From contig JBAZHL010000039.1 of the NCBI GenBank assembly GCA_041652335.1, forward strand, positions 1-5,447: a stretch of 5,447 nt of DNA, given 5' to 3'. The stretch is from 2-01-FULL-49-10 sp041652335 (GTDB lineage: Bacteria; Patescibacteriota; Kazan-3B-28; UBA10110). Shown piece after piece: positions 5,441 through 5,447 of this stretch (position 1 is the stretch's first letter; every line of letters starts with the position of its first letter). The translations under genes were made by a program, and so were the position numbers. Below the pieces are notes generated by a model. It searched no databases. It had not been told where the DNA came from and was given only the letters and a program-made list of their open reading frames with translations.

Positions 5441-5447
5441 ACCTGAA

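Overview
The window looks like a piece of a small, compact bacterial genome, most likely Patescibacteria (Candidate Phyla Radiation). The evidence is indirect. Genes are packed with gaps of 2-3 bp on one strand, convergent genes overlap, and few genes have Shine-Dalgarno (SD) sequences. Two proteins also resemble hypothetical proteins that I recall mainly from such genomes: a single-pass protein with a W-x-C...QWVKRGNP segment and a membrane-anchored protein with a CGKPVIYLYP domain. The class cannot be resolved from this window. The standard code fits, since TGA is not needed as a sense codon in any gene called here.

Layout from left to right. A 5'-complete but truncated minus-strand gene (207 to the left edge) encodes a small zinc-ribbon protein. 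It starts with TTG behind a nearly complete SD. Upstream of it, in the same direction, lie murB (1188-274, peptidoglycan precursor synthesis), a ZIP-family metal transporter (1937-1191) and a 141-residue single-pass exported protein (2366-1941). The 141-residue gene, the transporter gene and murB are separated by only 3 and 2 bp and probably form one operon, with the zinc-ribbon gene possibly read through after a 66-bp gap.

An 89-bp divergent control region (2367-2455) separates this operon from queA (2456-3490, plus strand, queuosine tRNA modification). It holds a perfect 22-bp palindrome, a third half-site copy one helical turn away, and an extended -10 promoter on each strand. Each -10 lies so close to its start codon that both mRNAs should be leaderless or nearly so. 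This is the most interesting non-coding structure in the window.

queA meets, tail to tail, a 641-residue minus-strand gene (5405-3480) whose product is predicted to sit in the membrane with a large extracytoplasmic part. The two coding regions overlap by 11 bp, and a probable terminator for the 641-residue gene lies inside the queA coding region. The right end (5406-5447) holds the probable promoter of the 641-residue gene.

murB and queA are ordinary housekeeping genes. I see no mobile element, CRISPR array, RNA gene or obvious defence or biosynthetic system. No gene-free stretch exceeds 90 bp.
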